Below, piece by piece: positions 39,833 to 48,234 of a stretch of DNA of 50,551 bases. Positions within the stretch are counted from its first letter, which is position 1; each line of letters begins with the position of its first letter. The notes under the pieces were generated by a model, which saw only the letters and a program-made list of their open reading frames with translations, ran no database searches and was not told where the DNA came from. Position numbers and translations under genes: made by a program. This stretch comes from Methylovulum sp. (GTDB lineage: Bacteria; Pseudomonadota; Gammaproteobacteria; Methylococcales; Methylomonadaceae), in contig JAQTQZ010000023.1 of assembly GCA_028712695.1 (NCBI GenBank), positions 1-50,551 of the forward strand, given 5' to 3'.

Positions 39833-40999
39833 ATGGCTGGTCGCAACCACCTTTATATCCCAGGCCCCACCAACGTTCCCAATGAAATCCTTAATGCAAT
39901 GCACGTTACGATGGAAGACCATCGCTCGCCGATATTTCCAAAGTTACTGACCCCATTGCTACAAGATTTAAAAAAAATCTTCAGGACAGAAACCGGGCAA
40001 GCCTTTATTTTTCCTGCCACTGGTACCGCAGGCTGGGAAATTGCCTTGACCAACACCTTAAACCCTGGCGATAAGGTCTTGATTTACCGTTTCGGCCAAT
40101 TCAGCCACCTGTGGGCGGAAATGGCAAAACGCCTAGGGTTTGATGTTGAAATCCATCAAGAAACTTGGGGCAAAGGCATTCCTTTAGATAAACTGGAGGC
40201 GCGTTTAAAAGAAGACAGCAACCATGAAATCAAAGCCGTCTTAGCAACGCATAATGAAACGGCCACTGGCGTAACCAGTGACATCGGCGGTGTGCGTAAA
40301 GCGATGGATGCCTCCAATCACCCTGCCCTGTTATTCGTCGACGGTGTCAGCTCGATTGCCAGCATCGATTTTCGCATGGACGAATGGGCTGTGGATGGCG
40401 CAATTAGCGGCTCTCAAAAAGGCTTTATGCTGCCTGCCGGTGGCGCCTTTGTTGCATTCAGCCAAAAAGCATTGCAAGCCGTGGAAACATCCACTTATCC
40501 ACGTTGCTTCTTGGACCTGAAAGACCAAATGAATGCAAACAAGGACGGTTACACGCCTTACACGCCCAACCTGCCACTGTTATACGGCTTGCGTAAGGCA
40601 CTGGATTTATTATTGGAAGAAGGCATGGAAAATGTTTATGCCCGCCATCACCGCTTGGCGGAAGGCACCCGCAAGGCCGTTGCTGCGTGGGGGATGACAC
40701 TGTGCGCCCAACCTGGTTTTGAATCCAACACGGTAACAGCAGTGGTTGTTCCTGAAGGCAAAGATGCACGCACCGTCATCAGCACCGCATTCAGCAAATA
40801 CAACATCTCGCTGGGTGCCGGTTTGTCAGAAGTGGCTGGCAAAGTCTTCCGTATTGGCCACGTTGGCGATATGAATGATGTTTCAATGCTGGGTGCGATT
40901 GCCGGTGTCGAAATGGCTCTACTGGATAGCGGCATTGATATTAAGCCTGGCAGCGGTGTGGCTGCGGCGATTGAGTATTATCGCACTACGGCGCAATAA
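39833..40999 (+). CDS. sga: Serine-glyoxylate aminotransferase
   Basis: PLP enzyme moving the amino group from serine to glyoxylate, yielding hydroxypyruvate and glycine. The ATG at 39833 follows AGAAGG and gives MAGRNHLYIPGPTNVP, the standard start, 388 residues; the upstream start adds 30 unsupported residues. The PLP lysine is Lys196 in ISGSQKGFMLPAGG. Other motifs: PATGTAGWEIALTNTL, THNETATGVTSDI, LFVDGVSSIASI, and the C-terminal FRIGHVGDMND. Very strong family match. hpr follows on the same strand; a hairpin lies in between. Confidence 0.96.
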   Translation: MAGRNHLYIPGPTNVPNEILNAMHVTMEDHRSPIFPKLLTPLLQDLKKIFRTETGQAFIFPATGTAGWEIALTNTLNPGDKVLIYRFGQFSHLWAEMAKRLGFDVEIHQETWGKGIPLDKLEARLKEDSNHEIKAVLATHNETATGVTSDIGGVRKAMDASNHPALLFVDGVSSIASIDFRMDEWAVDGAISGSQKGFMLPAGGAFVAFSQKALQAVETSTYPRCFLDLKDQMNANKDGYTPYTPNLPLLYGLRKALDLLLEEGMENVYARHHRLAEGTRKAVAAWGMTLCAQPGFESNTVTAVVVPEGKDARTVISTAFSKYNISLGAGLSEVAGKVFRIGHVGDMNDVSMLGAIAGVEMALLDSGIDIKPGSGVAAAIEYYRTTAQ

Positions 41000-41027
41000 T
41001 CCGCTAAATAAGCTTGTTGCAGACACG

Positions 41028-41057
41028 TGCCGGTGAGAGCGTAATCTCTCACCGGCA
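41028..41057 (+). terminator. Perfect hairpin between sga and hpr
   Basis: TGCCGGTGAGAG (41028-41039) pairs exactly with CTCTCACCGGCA (41046-41057), 6-base loop, followed only by TTATTG. It is a strong stem with a weak T tract, so termination may be partial and hpr may have its own promoter. Confidence 0.75.
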
Positions 41058-41145
41058 TTATTGCGGTTGTTTGGGATACCCACCTTAGGGCACAATCACC
41101 CATATCAACCCAATCAATATCCTGTAATCGTGTGGAGCCTAGCCC

Positions 41146-42117
41146 ATGAATAAACCCAAAGTCATCGTCACCCGTCGCTGGCCTGCTGAAGTCGAATCCA
41201 GACTTAAATCCCTTTATGATGTGCAGCTCAACGCGTCAGATAAACCCATGAGCGCGGATGAATTAAAACTTGCCATGCAAACCGCTGATGCGTTGTTGCC
41301 AACAGTGACCGATCCGATCACCGCTGATATTATCGGCGTTGAAAATCGGCGCGTTAGAATCATTGGCAATTTTGGCGTGGGTTATAACAATATCGATATC
41401 AATGCCGCCAAAGAACACGGCCTAGCCGTCACCAATACACCTCACGTGTTGACCGACTGCACCGCTGACATTGCCATGTTATTGCTGTTGATGTCCGCAC
41501 GCCGTGCGGCTGAAGGTGAAAGGCTGATCCTCAATAAGCAATGGACGGGCTGGGGCCCAACCCAGTTGCTAGGGCAAAAAGTGACCGGAAAAACCTTGGG
41601 GCTTATTGGCTTTGGCCGGATTGCCCAAGCAATGGCGAGAAAAGCCCATCATGGCTTTGGCATGAAAATCCTGTTTTATGTCCCTTCCGCACCCGACCCG
41701 GCAATTGTTGAAGAACTGCAAGCCGTGCGCTGTGAAAGCGTTGAAGAATTATTGACCGAAGCGCATTTTGTCTCATTGCACTGTCCAGGCGGAACCGCCA
41801 CCAAGCATTTGCTCAATGAGCAACGCCTGAAATTAATGCGCCCATCCGCCCACCTTATCAATACTGCACGCGGTGATGTGATCGACAGCAACGCGCTAAT
41901 TAACGCGTTGAAAAACCGCTGGATTGCAGGAGCAGGCTTGGATGTCTATGAGGGTGAACCCAACCTTAACCCCGGCTTCTTGGAGCTCGACAATGTGACT
42001 TTATTACCTCATTTAGGCAGCGCCAGCGAAGAAACCCGGGTGGCAATGGGCAATCGGGTGCTAAATAATATCGCCGCATTTTTTGCTGGCCTTGAGCCAG
42101 AAGACAGAGTGGTTTAA
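41146..42117 (+). CDS. hprA: Hydroxypyruvate/glyoxylate reductase (D-2-hydroxyacid dehydrogenase)
   Basis: NAD(P)H-dependent reduction of hydroxypyruvate to D-glycerate in the serine cycle, or of glyoxylate to glycolate. The product is 323 residues. Rossmann motif GLIGFGRIAQAMA (Gly155, Gly157); catalytic triad Arg242 (NTARGDV), Glu271 (EGEP) and His289 (LLPHLGSAS). Sequence style is closer to the GyaR/GhrB glyoxylate-reductase group than to what I remember of the Methylobacterium HprA. The role as HprA is based on the neighbouring sga. Confidence 0.9.
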   Translation: MNKPKVIVTRRWPAEVESRLKSLYDVQLNASDKPMSADELKLAMQTADALLPTVTDPITADIIGVENRRVRIIGNFGVGYNNIDINAAKEHGLAVTNTPHVLTDCTADIAMLLLLMSARRAAEGERLILNKQWTGWGPTQLLGQKVTGKTLGLIGFGRIAQAMARKAHHGFGMKILFYVPSAPDPAIVEELQAVRCESVEELLTEAHFVSLHCPGGTATKHLLNEQRLKLMRPSAHLINTARGDVIDSNALINALKNRWIAGAGLDVYEGEPNLNPGFLELDNVTLLPHLGSASEETRVAMGNRVLNNIAAFFAGLEPEDRVV

Positions 42118-42151
42118 GCTCTAGCGTCGTAATCACAACAGAGTAATCACA

Positions 42152-42550
42152 ATGACCCTTATCAAATCATTACTGCCGCTTTTGGGCTTGTTTATTGCCA
42201 ATTGCGCGGCTTATGCCGGCCCGCCCGCACTGACAACCGCCAGCTTCATCAAACATGACCTTGATTTTGAGCTGTGCCAGCAAAGCGCGAAAGAAATCAT
42301 GGGCAAAATGAACCTGGAAATTGAGGATCACGGCAATGGTACAATCGGTGGTTTCGGTGAACAAAGTGTTGCCATCGTTAATTGCCATCGGTTAGATGAC
42401 GCCACCTATGTACAAGTAGCGGTGTCAAGCCAACAACAAGAAGCTGCTGAAACAATTATGCACTATCTCAGCAGCTATCTACGGAGCCGATCAAGCAATC
42501 AGGCAAATAACGCACTAGGCACGGTGACAAAACCGAGCCGACCACAATAA
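42152..42550 (+). CDS. Small exported protein of unknown function
   Basis: 132 residues, no recognised domain. A signal peptide is visible (LIKSLLPLLGLFIANCAAYAG). The mature region is mixed alpha/beta with two cysteines (DFELCQQSA, AIVNCHRL), possibly one disulfide. The stretch SFIKHDLDFELC then GNGTIGGFGEQSVAIVNCHR and YVQVAVSS resembles proteins with a short beta sheet and one helix. Two secreted genes in tandem (27 bases apart from the next) suggest an operon. Confidence 0.75.
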   Translation: MTLIKSLLPLLGLFIANCAAYAGPPALTTASFIKHDLDFELCQQSAKEIMGKMNLEIEDHGNGTIGGFGEQSVAIVNCHRLDDATYVQVAVSSQQQEAAETIMHYLSSYLRSRSSNQANNALGTVTKPSRPQ

Positions 42551-42586
42551 AAATCTTACTGCCTTAACTGCAACCGGGTGCACATT

Positions 42587-43666
42587 ATGAGATGTTTAAT
42601 TGGGCTGGTAGCTGTATCGTTATTATCTTCCTGCAGTCCTGTGCAGCCGAAAAAAGAGCCAGCCCTTCCCCCATTATCTACAGTTATCCCCCTGATTAAG
42701 CAAGGCATGAGTGTTGCCGATGTCAATAAGGCATTATCAGGCCATCAACCTGCTTTACAATATAGCTTACCAGATAGTTCAATTTGGGAGCTTAACGAAC
42801 GCACTAATAATCTGGACAACCACTCCATCAATGCCAATAGGTTGACAATTAAATTTGATAATAACGGCGAAGTTTCAGAAGCCGCATCCGTTTTTTGCTT
42901 CCTACCTGATCAAGAAGTTTCTTTCGGTTCAACACCTACCACCCGCTGCTATCAAAAACGCCTGTTCCCATTCAATAAAAAAACCACCTATGATGCCATC
43001 AAACGGCTATTAATCATTTCAAATTATCAAATCGACCACTCCGATGCGGTTTCCCAGCTCATTTCAGCAACTGGAACCCAAAACATGGAAGGCGACAACG
43101 ATAAGATGATGTTCATCAAATTATCCATCACCTTCTCAGTCATTAATGGCAACACTACCGAAGTGGTAATGTCGGCCACGTTTAACATCTCAGAAAAACA
43201 GGAAACTTGGGTGCAAGCGGGCTTTGCCGGTGTCACAATACCCGTGCCGCTACCGTTCCAAAAGAAAGAAGAATGGATAGAGACTGGCATAGTGCCGCCT
43301 AAGTTCTATCTGGATTTTTACGATGGCTTATCGAAACTAATAGCCCGCGAATACTTGCCTTACACACCAATTATCAGTCATCCTGCTGCCTACCCATCCA
43401 AAGGTTCAACAATAAAAACGGCAACATCGCCACCAAACAAAACTGACAACTTTTTAAGCTACACCATCACGCCTATACAAGAGGAGACCGAACTACCCGA
43501 TGGAGACGTGCTTAATAATCTTAATGCCCCAATAGATGCCAAGCCGATACAGGAAAAAATTAAAAATAATAAAAAACTGAAATCACAAAAACAAAAAGAA
43601 GCACCATTGGATAACAGCGATCCATTTGCCAATCTGCAAGGTAAACCCATAGACAGTTATCGATAA
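42587..43666 (+). CDS. Lipoprotein of unknown function
   Basis: 359 residues from the ATG at 42587; a GTG three codons upstream is also possible. A lipobox is clear (GLVAVSLLSSC, lipidated Cys about residue 16). Residues about 35-90 (IPLIKQGMSVADVNKALSG and the following) look like a small SmpA/OmlA-type or BamE-like unit, an inference. The middle has beta-rich segments (TFSVINGNTTEVVMSATFN). The C-terminal 90 residues are Lys/Asn/Pro-rich and probably disordered. Function unknown; it is adjacent to the preceding secreted protein. Confidence 0.8.
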   Translation: MRCLIGLVAVSLLSSCSPVQPKKEPALPPLSTVIPLIKQGMSVADVNKALSGHQPALQYSLPDSSIWELNERTNNLDNHSINANRLTIKFDNNGEVSEAASVFCFLPDQEVSFGSTPTTRCYQKRLFPFNKKTTYDAIKRLLIISNYQIDHSDAVSQLISATGTQNMEGDNDKMMFIKLSITFSVINGNTTEVVMSATFNISEKQETWVQAGFAGVTIPVPLPFQKKEEWIETGIVPPKFYLDFYDGLSKLIAREYLPYTPIISHPAAYPSKGSTIKTATSPPNKTDNFLSYTITPIQEETELPDGDVLNNLNAPIDAKPIQEKIKNNKKLKSQKQKEAPLDNSDPFANLQGKPIDSYR

Positions 43667-43886
43667 CATTATCCGCACAAGCCAGTTAAAAACAAACCCA
43701 GCCGTCATTAGCTAAATCTGGTAAATTATAAAGACGGCAAATTAAAGCGCCGATTTAAATTGTTAAATAACCATCGTCGTGTCTTTGCACGAACCAAAGG
43801 CGCTAACAGAACAAATAAAAATAAATTCGTGCACTAAATAGCCTTGTGCTAGAAATCCAATTTAACCTCATTACGGAATAATTATC

Positions 43887-44126
43887 ATGCCCTACACACC
43901 AGAACTGGTAGAAGAATTAAATATCTTGGTCCGCTATAACTTAAGCACTACCCAAGAAGGAATAAAAGTCCACAAAAGCACAGCGACCCCAGAAATTGTC
44001 GCCGCAACAGAGCGCTTATATCAAAAGGGACTGATTACCCAAGAAGATGGTGGCTATTTGACTACGATGGGGCATGAAGCCGCAGAACAGGCACAGACTG
44101 TTTTGAACTTACTCAATCCCACTTAA
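43887..44126 (+). CDS. TIGR02647 family small protein
   Basis: 79 residues, cytoplasmic, with no known function. The pattern YTPELVEELNILVRYNLSTT followed by GIKVH, LYQKGLITQEDGGYLTTMG and HEAAEQAQ matches, as I recall, the proteobacterial TIGR02647 family. A winged-helix-like shape is likely. It is a single gene. Confidence 0.85.
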   Translation: MPYTPELVEELNILVRYNLSTTQEGIKVHKSTATPEIVAATERLYQKGLITQEDGGYLTTMGHEAAEQAQTVLNLLNPT

Positions 44127-44308
44127 TGCCTAATTAAGTTACGCTGGCCCACTGATTAACCAATTCCCATCCAGACATAATCTTTATAATTAATGCCAGA
44201 TTACCCCGCTCCTTTATTCAAATATAAGCAATCTTCCACGACATAAAAACATAATAAAAGACAAAACTACATTTAACTATTTTTTGAATTGGCTAAAAAT
44301 TAAAGATT

Positions 44309-45337
44309 ATGGAAATTAATGGACACGTTCTTGTAGATAACAGGATTCTTGACATTGCTTTTGCTCCTGAAGTAGTTTATCTACCCGCACGCAATGGGCA
44401 TCCGGGCGGCTTGTATGACAGTAAAGGCAACCCAATACCTCAGGCTATCAGTCACCGTGGGGACGAGGTTAGGCTATCGCAACCTATTGCCAACGACATT
44501 GATTTGAGCAATCTTCCAATTATACAAAGTGATTTGCCTTATTTTTTTATCGGTGAAATAAACCCTCATTTTGGGCATTTTTTAGTTGAATCAACTGCTC
44601 GGCTATGGCCGTTGCTTTATCTCTCATCCGCCTTCACAGGAAATTATTTGTATTTCGGCCAGAATGCGTCTACAGCGCCTCTTAACAAAGCGTTTATAAA
44701 AAGCATTTTTGGAGGATTTTCACTTAACACCCAAGATTTTGTCGCTTACAGGAAGCCTTGCAAACTAAGAAACGTATTGATTGCTTATCCGGCATTTGAA
44801 ATACGCCTGCAAGGCTCACCAGCCTTTAGACAATCAATGCAACATATTGGGGACACGTTAACCAACAACGGCCTCGCCGACATTAGCAACACCAACCAAA
44901 CGCCTTTATATCTGTCAAAGTCCAAACTGACTAAAGGCCTTTCTGGGATTATTAATGAGACCGCCATTGAAGATAGCCTACGTAAAAAAGGGGTCGATAT
45001 CTGGCATCCTGAAACAGTTGACTTACCTACTCAAATAAGGGAACTTTCAAGCAGAAAATATATTATCGGCTCTGTCGGATCTGCATTTCACAGCTTGCTA
45101 TTTTGCCCAGGCGATAAAGTTATTTCTGGCATCGTATTAGACAGGAAAGTCAATTCAAACTACGTTATTATCGATCAGCTTTGCGGAAATATAGGCCGTT
45201 ACAAATCAGGCCAAAGCCTCGGAATTACGTTATCAAAAGATGCCGCACTTTGTTCCCATTCGGGCTTAAAGCGCAGTTTCTATGCAACCGAACCCGAACG
45301 GGTCTCTGAAGCACTTTTACGCGATATAAAGCTGTAA
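44309..45337 (+). CDS. Glycosyltransferase 61 family protein
   Basis: Predicted glycosyltransferase of 342 residues, DUF563/GT61. The conserved HFGHFLVESTARLWPLLY motif is visible near residue 92, with NPHFGH just before. C-terminal part: KYIIGSVGSAFHSLLFCPGDKVI contains the GSxGSAxxNxxF-like family motif. Such enzymes add sugars to capsule or other polysaccharides in bacteria. It is isolated from any polysaccharide cluster. The start has a poor ribosome site, so translation may be low. Confidence 0.85.
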   Translation: MEINGHVLVDNRILDIAFAPEVVYLPARNGHPGGLYDSKGNPIPQAISHRGDEVRLSQPIANDIDLSNLPIIQSDLPYFFIGEINPHFGHFLVESTARLWPLLYLSSAFTGNYLYFGQNASTAPLNKAFIKSIFGGFSLNTQDFVAYRKPCKLRNVLIAYPAFEIRLQGSPAFRQSMQHIGDTLTNNGLADISNTNQTPLYLSKSKLTKGLSGIINETAIEDSLRKKGVDIWHPETVDLPTQIRELSSRKYIIGSVGSAFHSLLFCPGDKVISGIVLDRKVNSNYVIIDQLCGNIGRYKSGQSLGITLSKDAALCSHSGLKRSFYATEPERVSEALLRDIKL

Positions 45338-45423
45338 AAATCCCAAGCCTAACGCTATGAGATCCATTATCGATATTAAGTTTAAGTGCATGTACTATGG
45401 GTCTTTGCCGTATTTCATCTAGG

Positions 45424-45463
45424 CAAAAAAAACCTCTCAGTACGGGGAACCCGCAAAGAGAGG
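45424..45463 (-). terminator. Rho-independent terminator of the microprotein unit
   Basis: On the minus strand CCTCTC (45463-45458) pairs with GAGAGG (45438-45433), with an inner GCGGG/CCCGT-type stem, followed by eight T (45432-45425). Confidence 0.85.
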
Positions 45464-45540
45464 CGAAAAATCAAGCAGAGGTTTATTGAGGAGTATCTGC
45501 TTGTAGGTATAACACCAGGAGGTAGTTAAATTGTTAGAGC

Positions 45541-45693
45541 TCAGCCCTTAAATGGCGCTCTCATGACAATGTTGCTATAAATAGCGGCACTGGCAAATAA
45601 TACGGTTGAAAAAATAAATTGGCCGGAAATAAAGCTCCAGATACCGGCAATAAACATTAAGCCAATCAATATGTCTTTTTTAAAATCGTTCAT
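45541..45693 (-). CDS. Putative 50-residue membrane microprotein
   Basis: I read this short frame directly: ATG at 45693-45691, stop TGA at 45543-45541. It has a ribosome site AGGA about 8 bases upstream. The sequence starts MNDFKKDILIG and has one or two hydrophobic helices (LMFIAGIWSFISGQFIF and TVLFASAAIYSNIVM), ending in a short basic tail. It has its own promoter and palindromic operator candidate, and a good terminator downstream. No family recognised. Confidence 0.75.
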   Translation of the reverse strand: MNDFKKDILIGLMFIAGIWSFISGQFIFSTVLFASAAIYSNIVMRAPFKG

Positions 45694-45780
45694 TGTTTAT
45701 GTCCTGTAAAATGTTGGAAAATTTGCTTGTGGATTCAGGGAATACTTGACAAGTGTTGTTTTCTTACTAACTTGGCATCT

Positions 45781-45808
45781 ACTATACAGGGATAATTTTT
45801 GTATACAA
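45781..45808 (-). promoter_or_regulatory. Sigma-70-type promoter for the microprotein
   Basis: Minus strand: -35 TTGTAT (45808-45803), 16-base spacer, -10 TATAGT (45786-45781). The -35 hexamer lies inside the palindrome, so binding there would block the polymerase. Confidence 0.65.
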
Positions 45809-45817
45809 TATACAAAA
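45797..45817. promoter_or_regulatory. 21-bp perfect palindrome, operator candidate
   Basis: TTTTGTATA (45797-45805), CAA, TATACAAAA (45809-45817): two exact 9-base arms around a 3-base spacer. It covers the -35 of the microprotein promoter. Regulator unknown; the adjacent LysR gene is one candidate, though it is AT-rich and symmetric in a way also usual for TetR or GntR sites. Confidence 0.65.
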
Positions 45818-46071
45818 TAATAAATGAATTGTTTTCTAAAAAGAAACAATAAAAAAGTCAAGGCTTTTATTTCTGTTTTGTGACAGTTCGATTGTCATTG
45901 CATAACCAATGACCTCTACCATCAATGCGATTACAATAATTCATCTAATGAACCCTTCTAAATCATCAGGGACTGTGACTCAAATCCACGTGCCCATGGA
46001 GCCAACTTGTTATTAAAAAATGCTTTCGGATATCAGATAATTTGTTATTGCCAGAATAATGAGGACATAAA

Positions 46072-46980
46072 GTGGATAAATTGACGAGTATGAATGTGTT
46101 TGTACGCGTTGCCAAAGCCGGAAGCTTTGCAGGAGGCGCGCGGGAATTGGATATTTCCAGAGCAATGGCGACCAAGCATATTATGCAGCTCGAAAGCAGT
46201 TTAGGAACGCGTTTGTTTAACCGGACAACACGCAGTTTAAGTCTGACTGATGTCGGTGCATCTTATCTTGAGCGTTGCCAACAGGTATTGCTAGATGTTG
46301 AAGAAATGGAGGCGGCAGTAACGCATTTGCAGACTGAACCGCGCGGCCTATTAAAAATCAGTGCGCCACCCGTTATCGGCGCTAGTCATATTACCCGGGC
46401 AGTCGCAGCGTTTCTAAAAATATATCCTGATCTAACCGTTGATTTGATCTTACAAAGCAATCATGGCGATTTAATTGACGAAGGCATTGATATTGCCATT
46501 TGTTTAGGCGCCCTTGATGATACCAGTATGGTCGCACGAAGACTGGCAAGCTCATCGATGGTTGTGTGCGGATCACCCGATTATCTGGCACGTTATGGTA
46601 TCCCTGAAACCCCTGAAGACTTGCTGACACATAGTTGCCTTGTCAACTGGGCGAGTTCGCCCAGAAACAAATGGCAATTTAAAGGGCCGACCGGCCATAC
46701 AGTGGTCAACGTATCAGGCCGGATGCAAGCTAATGTCGCCGATGCAATACGTATTGCCGCAATTGACGGCCTGGGCCTGGTCATGCTTGCCTCTTATGTT
46801 GTCAGCCGGGACATTGAAAAGGGCAAACTAAAAGTCGTGCTGGAAAATTACACACTGCCACCTTTGGATATTAATGCCGTCTATCCGCACAGAAAATATT
46901 TATCCGCCAAGGTCAGGCGTTTCCTGGATTTTTTACAGGACTGGCTAGGAACGCAAGTGAGCATGCCGCGCGTTGAATAA
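46072..46980 (+). CDS. LysR-family transcriptional regulator
   Basis: 302 residues. The N-terminal helix-turn-helix is visible: MNVFVRVAKAGSFAGGARELDISRA and MATKHIMQLESSLGTRLFNRTTRSLSLTDVG, typical of the AaeR/CrgA-like group. The C-terminal periplasmic-binding-type effector domain contains GLLKISAPPVIGAS and DLIDEGIDIAICLG. GTG start at 46072 with GAGGA at 46061-46065. The effector and target are unknown; the divergent microprotein unit is the most obvious target by position. Confidence 0.93.
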   Translation: MDKLTSMNVFVRVAKAGSFAGGARELDISRAMATKHIMQLESSLGTRLFNRTTRSLSLTDVGASYLERCQQVLLDVEEMEAAVTHLQTEPRGLLKISAPPVIGASHITRAVAAFLKIYPDLTVDLILQSNHGDLIDEGIDIAICLGALDDTSMVARRLASSSMVVCGSPDYLARYGIPETPEDLLTHSCLVNWASSPRNKWQFKGPTGHTVVNVSGRMQANVADAIRIAAIDGLGLVMLASYVVSRDIEKGKLKVVLENYTLPPLDINAVYPHRKYLSAKVRRFLDFLQDWLGTQVSMPRVE

Positions 46981-47157
46981 TGGGACTGCATACCCATATT
47001 CGCTTTAAAACATCCATTTTTTTGCTCAAAACCTGCCGGGGGAAACTGCAATATGCTCCCAGCATGACAAGATGTTTTTTAAATCAGATAGGTGTATTAT
47101 CGGGTTTCACCTAAAAAATAATAAAAGAATTGATTTTAAACATTTCGAGGAGGAATC

Positions 47158-47364
47158 ATGGGTGATGTCACCGAGTTGTTCGTACTTATGTTCATAGCTG
47201 CTACGGCTGCATTTGCACCATTAGGTTATTTTATTTATAAATTCACGAAAAATAATGCCAAGCCATTTGGCGAAACAGAACCGCACGGCAACAATCCGTC
47301 GTTTGTTAATGATCTGGCGGAAACAGCCATCCATTTTGTTAAAAGCCGGCTAGCTAAAAAATAA
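47158..47364 (+). CDS. Small single-pass membrane protein
   Basis: 68 residues with a strong AGGAGGA-type ribosome site just upstream. One transmembrane helix near the N-terminus (LFVLMFIAATAAFAPLGYFIY) and a charged C-terminal tail rich in Lys and Asn. No family recognised; the excellent start signal supports that it is real. Confidence 0.7.
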   Translation: MGDVTELFVLMFIAATAAFAPLGYFIYKFTKNNAKPFGETEPHGNNPSFVNDLAETAIHFVKSRLAKK

Positions 47365-47374
47365 AGCGCATTGT

Positions 47375-47409
47375 TGACGGTTTTTTGGCCAGTGACTAAA
47401 AAACCGTCA
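47375..47409. repeat. Perfect 12-bp inverted repeat between converging genes
   Basis: TGACGGTTTTTT (47375-47386) pairs exactly with AAAAAACCGTCA (47398-47409), with an 11-base loop. The A/T part is at the inner side of the stem, which is unlike a normal terminator, but its position between two convergent genes suggests a 3'-end role. Confidence 0.6.
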
Positions 47410-47416
47410 CACCCCA

Positions 47417-48160
47417 TCAACCTCCACAAGTTGGGCACGTAGGATTTTTCCTCAATTTCATTGTGTTAAATTCCATCGTTAAACCGTCTATCAGCAATAA
47501 CCGTCCGGTTAAGGTATTTCCTACACCTATTAACACCTTTATCGCTTCGAGTGCCTGCACACTACCCACTATGCCGGTAATCGGCGCAATAACACCATTC
47601 GTGGCACAATTGGCCATTTCTTCACCTTCGCTCTGGTAAAGACAGTTATAACAAGGGCTATCGTACTTACCCGGCGTAAAAACTGACACTTGTCCCTCAA
47701 AACGTATTGCTGCGCCTGAAACCAATGGTTTTTCATAATCGACGCAGGCTTTATTAATCGCAAAACGGGTCGCAAAGTTATCGCTGCAATCCAGCACCAC
47801 ATCAGCCTTAATCACTTCCACCGCAAGCTGTTCACCGGCAAGCCGTTGCCTAAATGCCTTGACGTTAACCTCAGGGTTTAAATTATTCAGCGTTTCTTTG
47901 CTTGAAATAACTTTTTCCATCCCTATATCAGACGTGTGATGGGCAATCTGCCTTTGTAAATTGGATAAATCCACCACATCGTCATCATAGATAGTGATAT
48001 TGCCAATGCCAGCCGCCGCAAGATACATTGATGCAGGCGAACCTAAACCGCCTGCGCCAACGATTAACACGTTAGCGGCAAGGAGTTTTTGTTGCCCGTC
48101 AATATCAATCTGCGGCAGCATAATTTGGCGGCTATAACGTAACAGTTGGTTGTCGTTCAT
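47417..48160 (-). CDS. moeB: MoeB/ThiF-family adenylyltransferase
   Basis: E1-like enzyme that adenylates the C-terminal Gly-Gly of a sulfur carrier (MoaD or ThiS). The product is 247 residues. ATP-binding GAGGLGSPASMYLAAAGIG, YDDDVVDLSNLQRQ, VLDCSDNFATRFAINKAC, and two zinc CxxC pairs (CYNC and CPTC near the end). The family start RYSRQIMLPQIDIDGQQ is typical. MoeB and ThiF cannot be separated by eye; no partner genes are adjacent. Confidence 0.92.
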   Translation of the reverse strand: MNDNQLLRYSRQIMLPQIDIDGQQKLLAANVLIVGAGGLGSPASMYLAAAGIGNITIYDDDVVDLSNLQRQIAHHTSDIGMEKVISSKETLNNLNPEVNVKAFRQRLAGEQLAVEVIKADVVLDCSDNFATRFAINKACVDYEKPLVSGAAIRFEGQVSVFTPGKYDSPCYNCLYQSEGEEMANCATNGVIAPITGIVGSVQALEAIKVLIGVGNTLTGRLLLIDGLTMEFNTMKLRKNPTCPTCGG

Positions 48161-48206
48161 AAGTCATGATGTTTAAGATGAGGAGGGGAAGATGATGCCA
48201 AAGAAC

Positions 48207-48234
48207 TTGACACACTGCAAAAGCTCATTATCAT
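48207..48234 (+). promoter_or_regulatory. groESL promoter
   Basis: TTGACA at 48207-48212, 16-base spacer, TATCAT at 48229-48234. The last base of the -10 is the first base of the CIRCE element. CTTGAC at 48206-48211 could also serve a heat-shock sigma-32 -35, but the -10 does not fit sigma-32 well. Confidence 0.7.

Larger units (their letters stand above)
45694..46071. other. Gene-free AT-rich divergent region between the microprotein and the LysR gene
   Basis: 378 bases with no ORF. It contains the microprotein promoter and palindrome listed separately, a minor ACTTG-a-CAAGT repeat (45744-45754), and presumably the LysR promoter on the right. Confidence 0.6.

Noticed and set aside
45744-45754. 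Short palindrome ACTTG-a-CAAGT upstream of the microprotein
   Set aside because: Only five-base arms, expected by chance in AT-rich DNA; not strong enough to call an operator.
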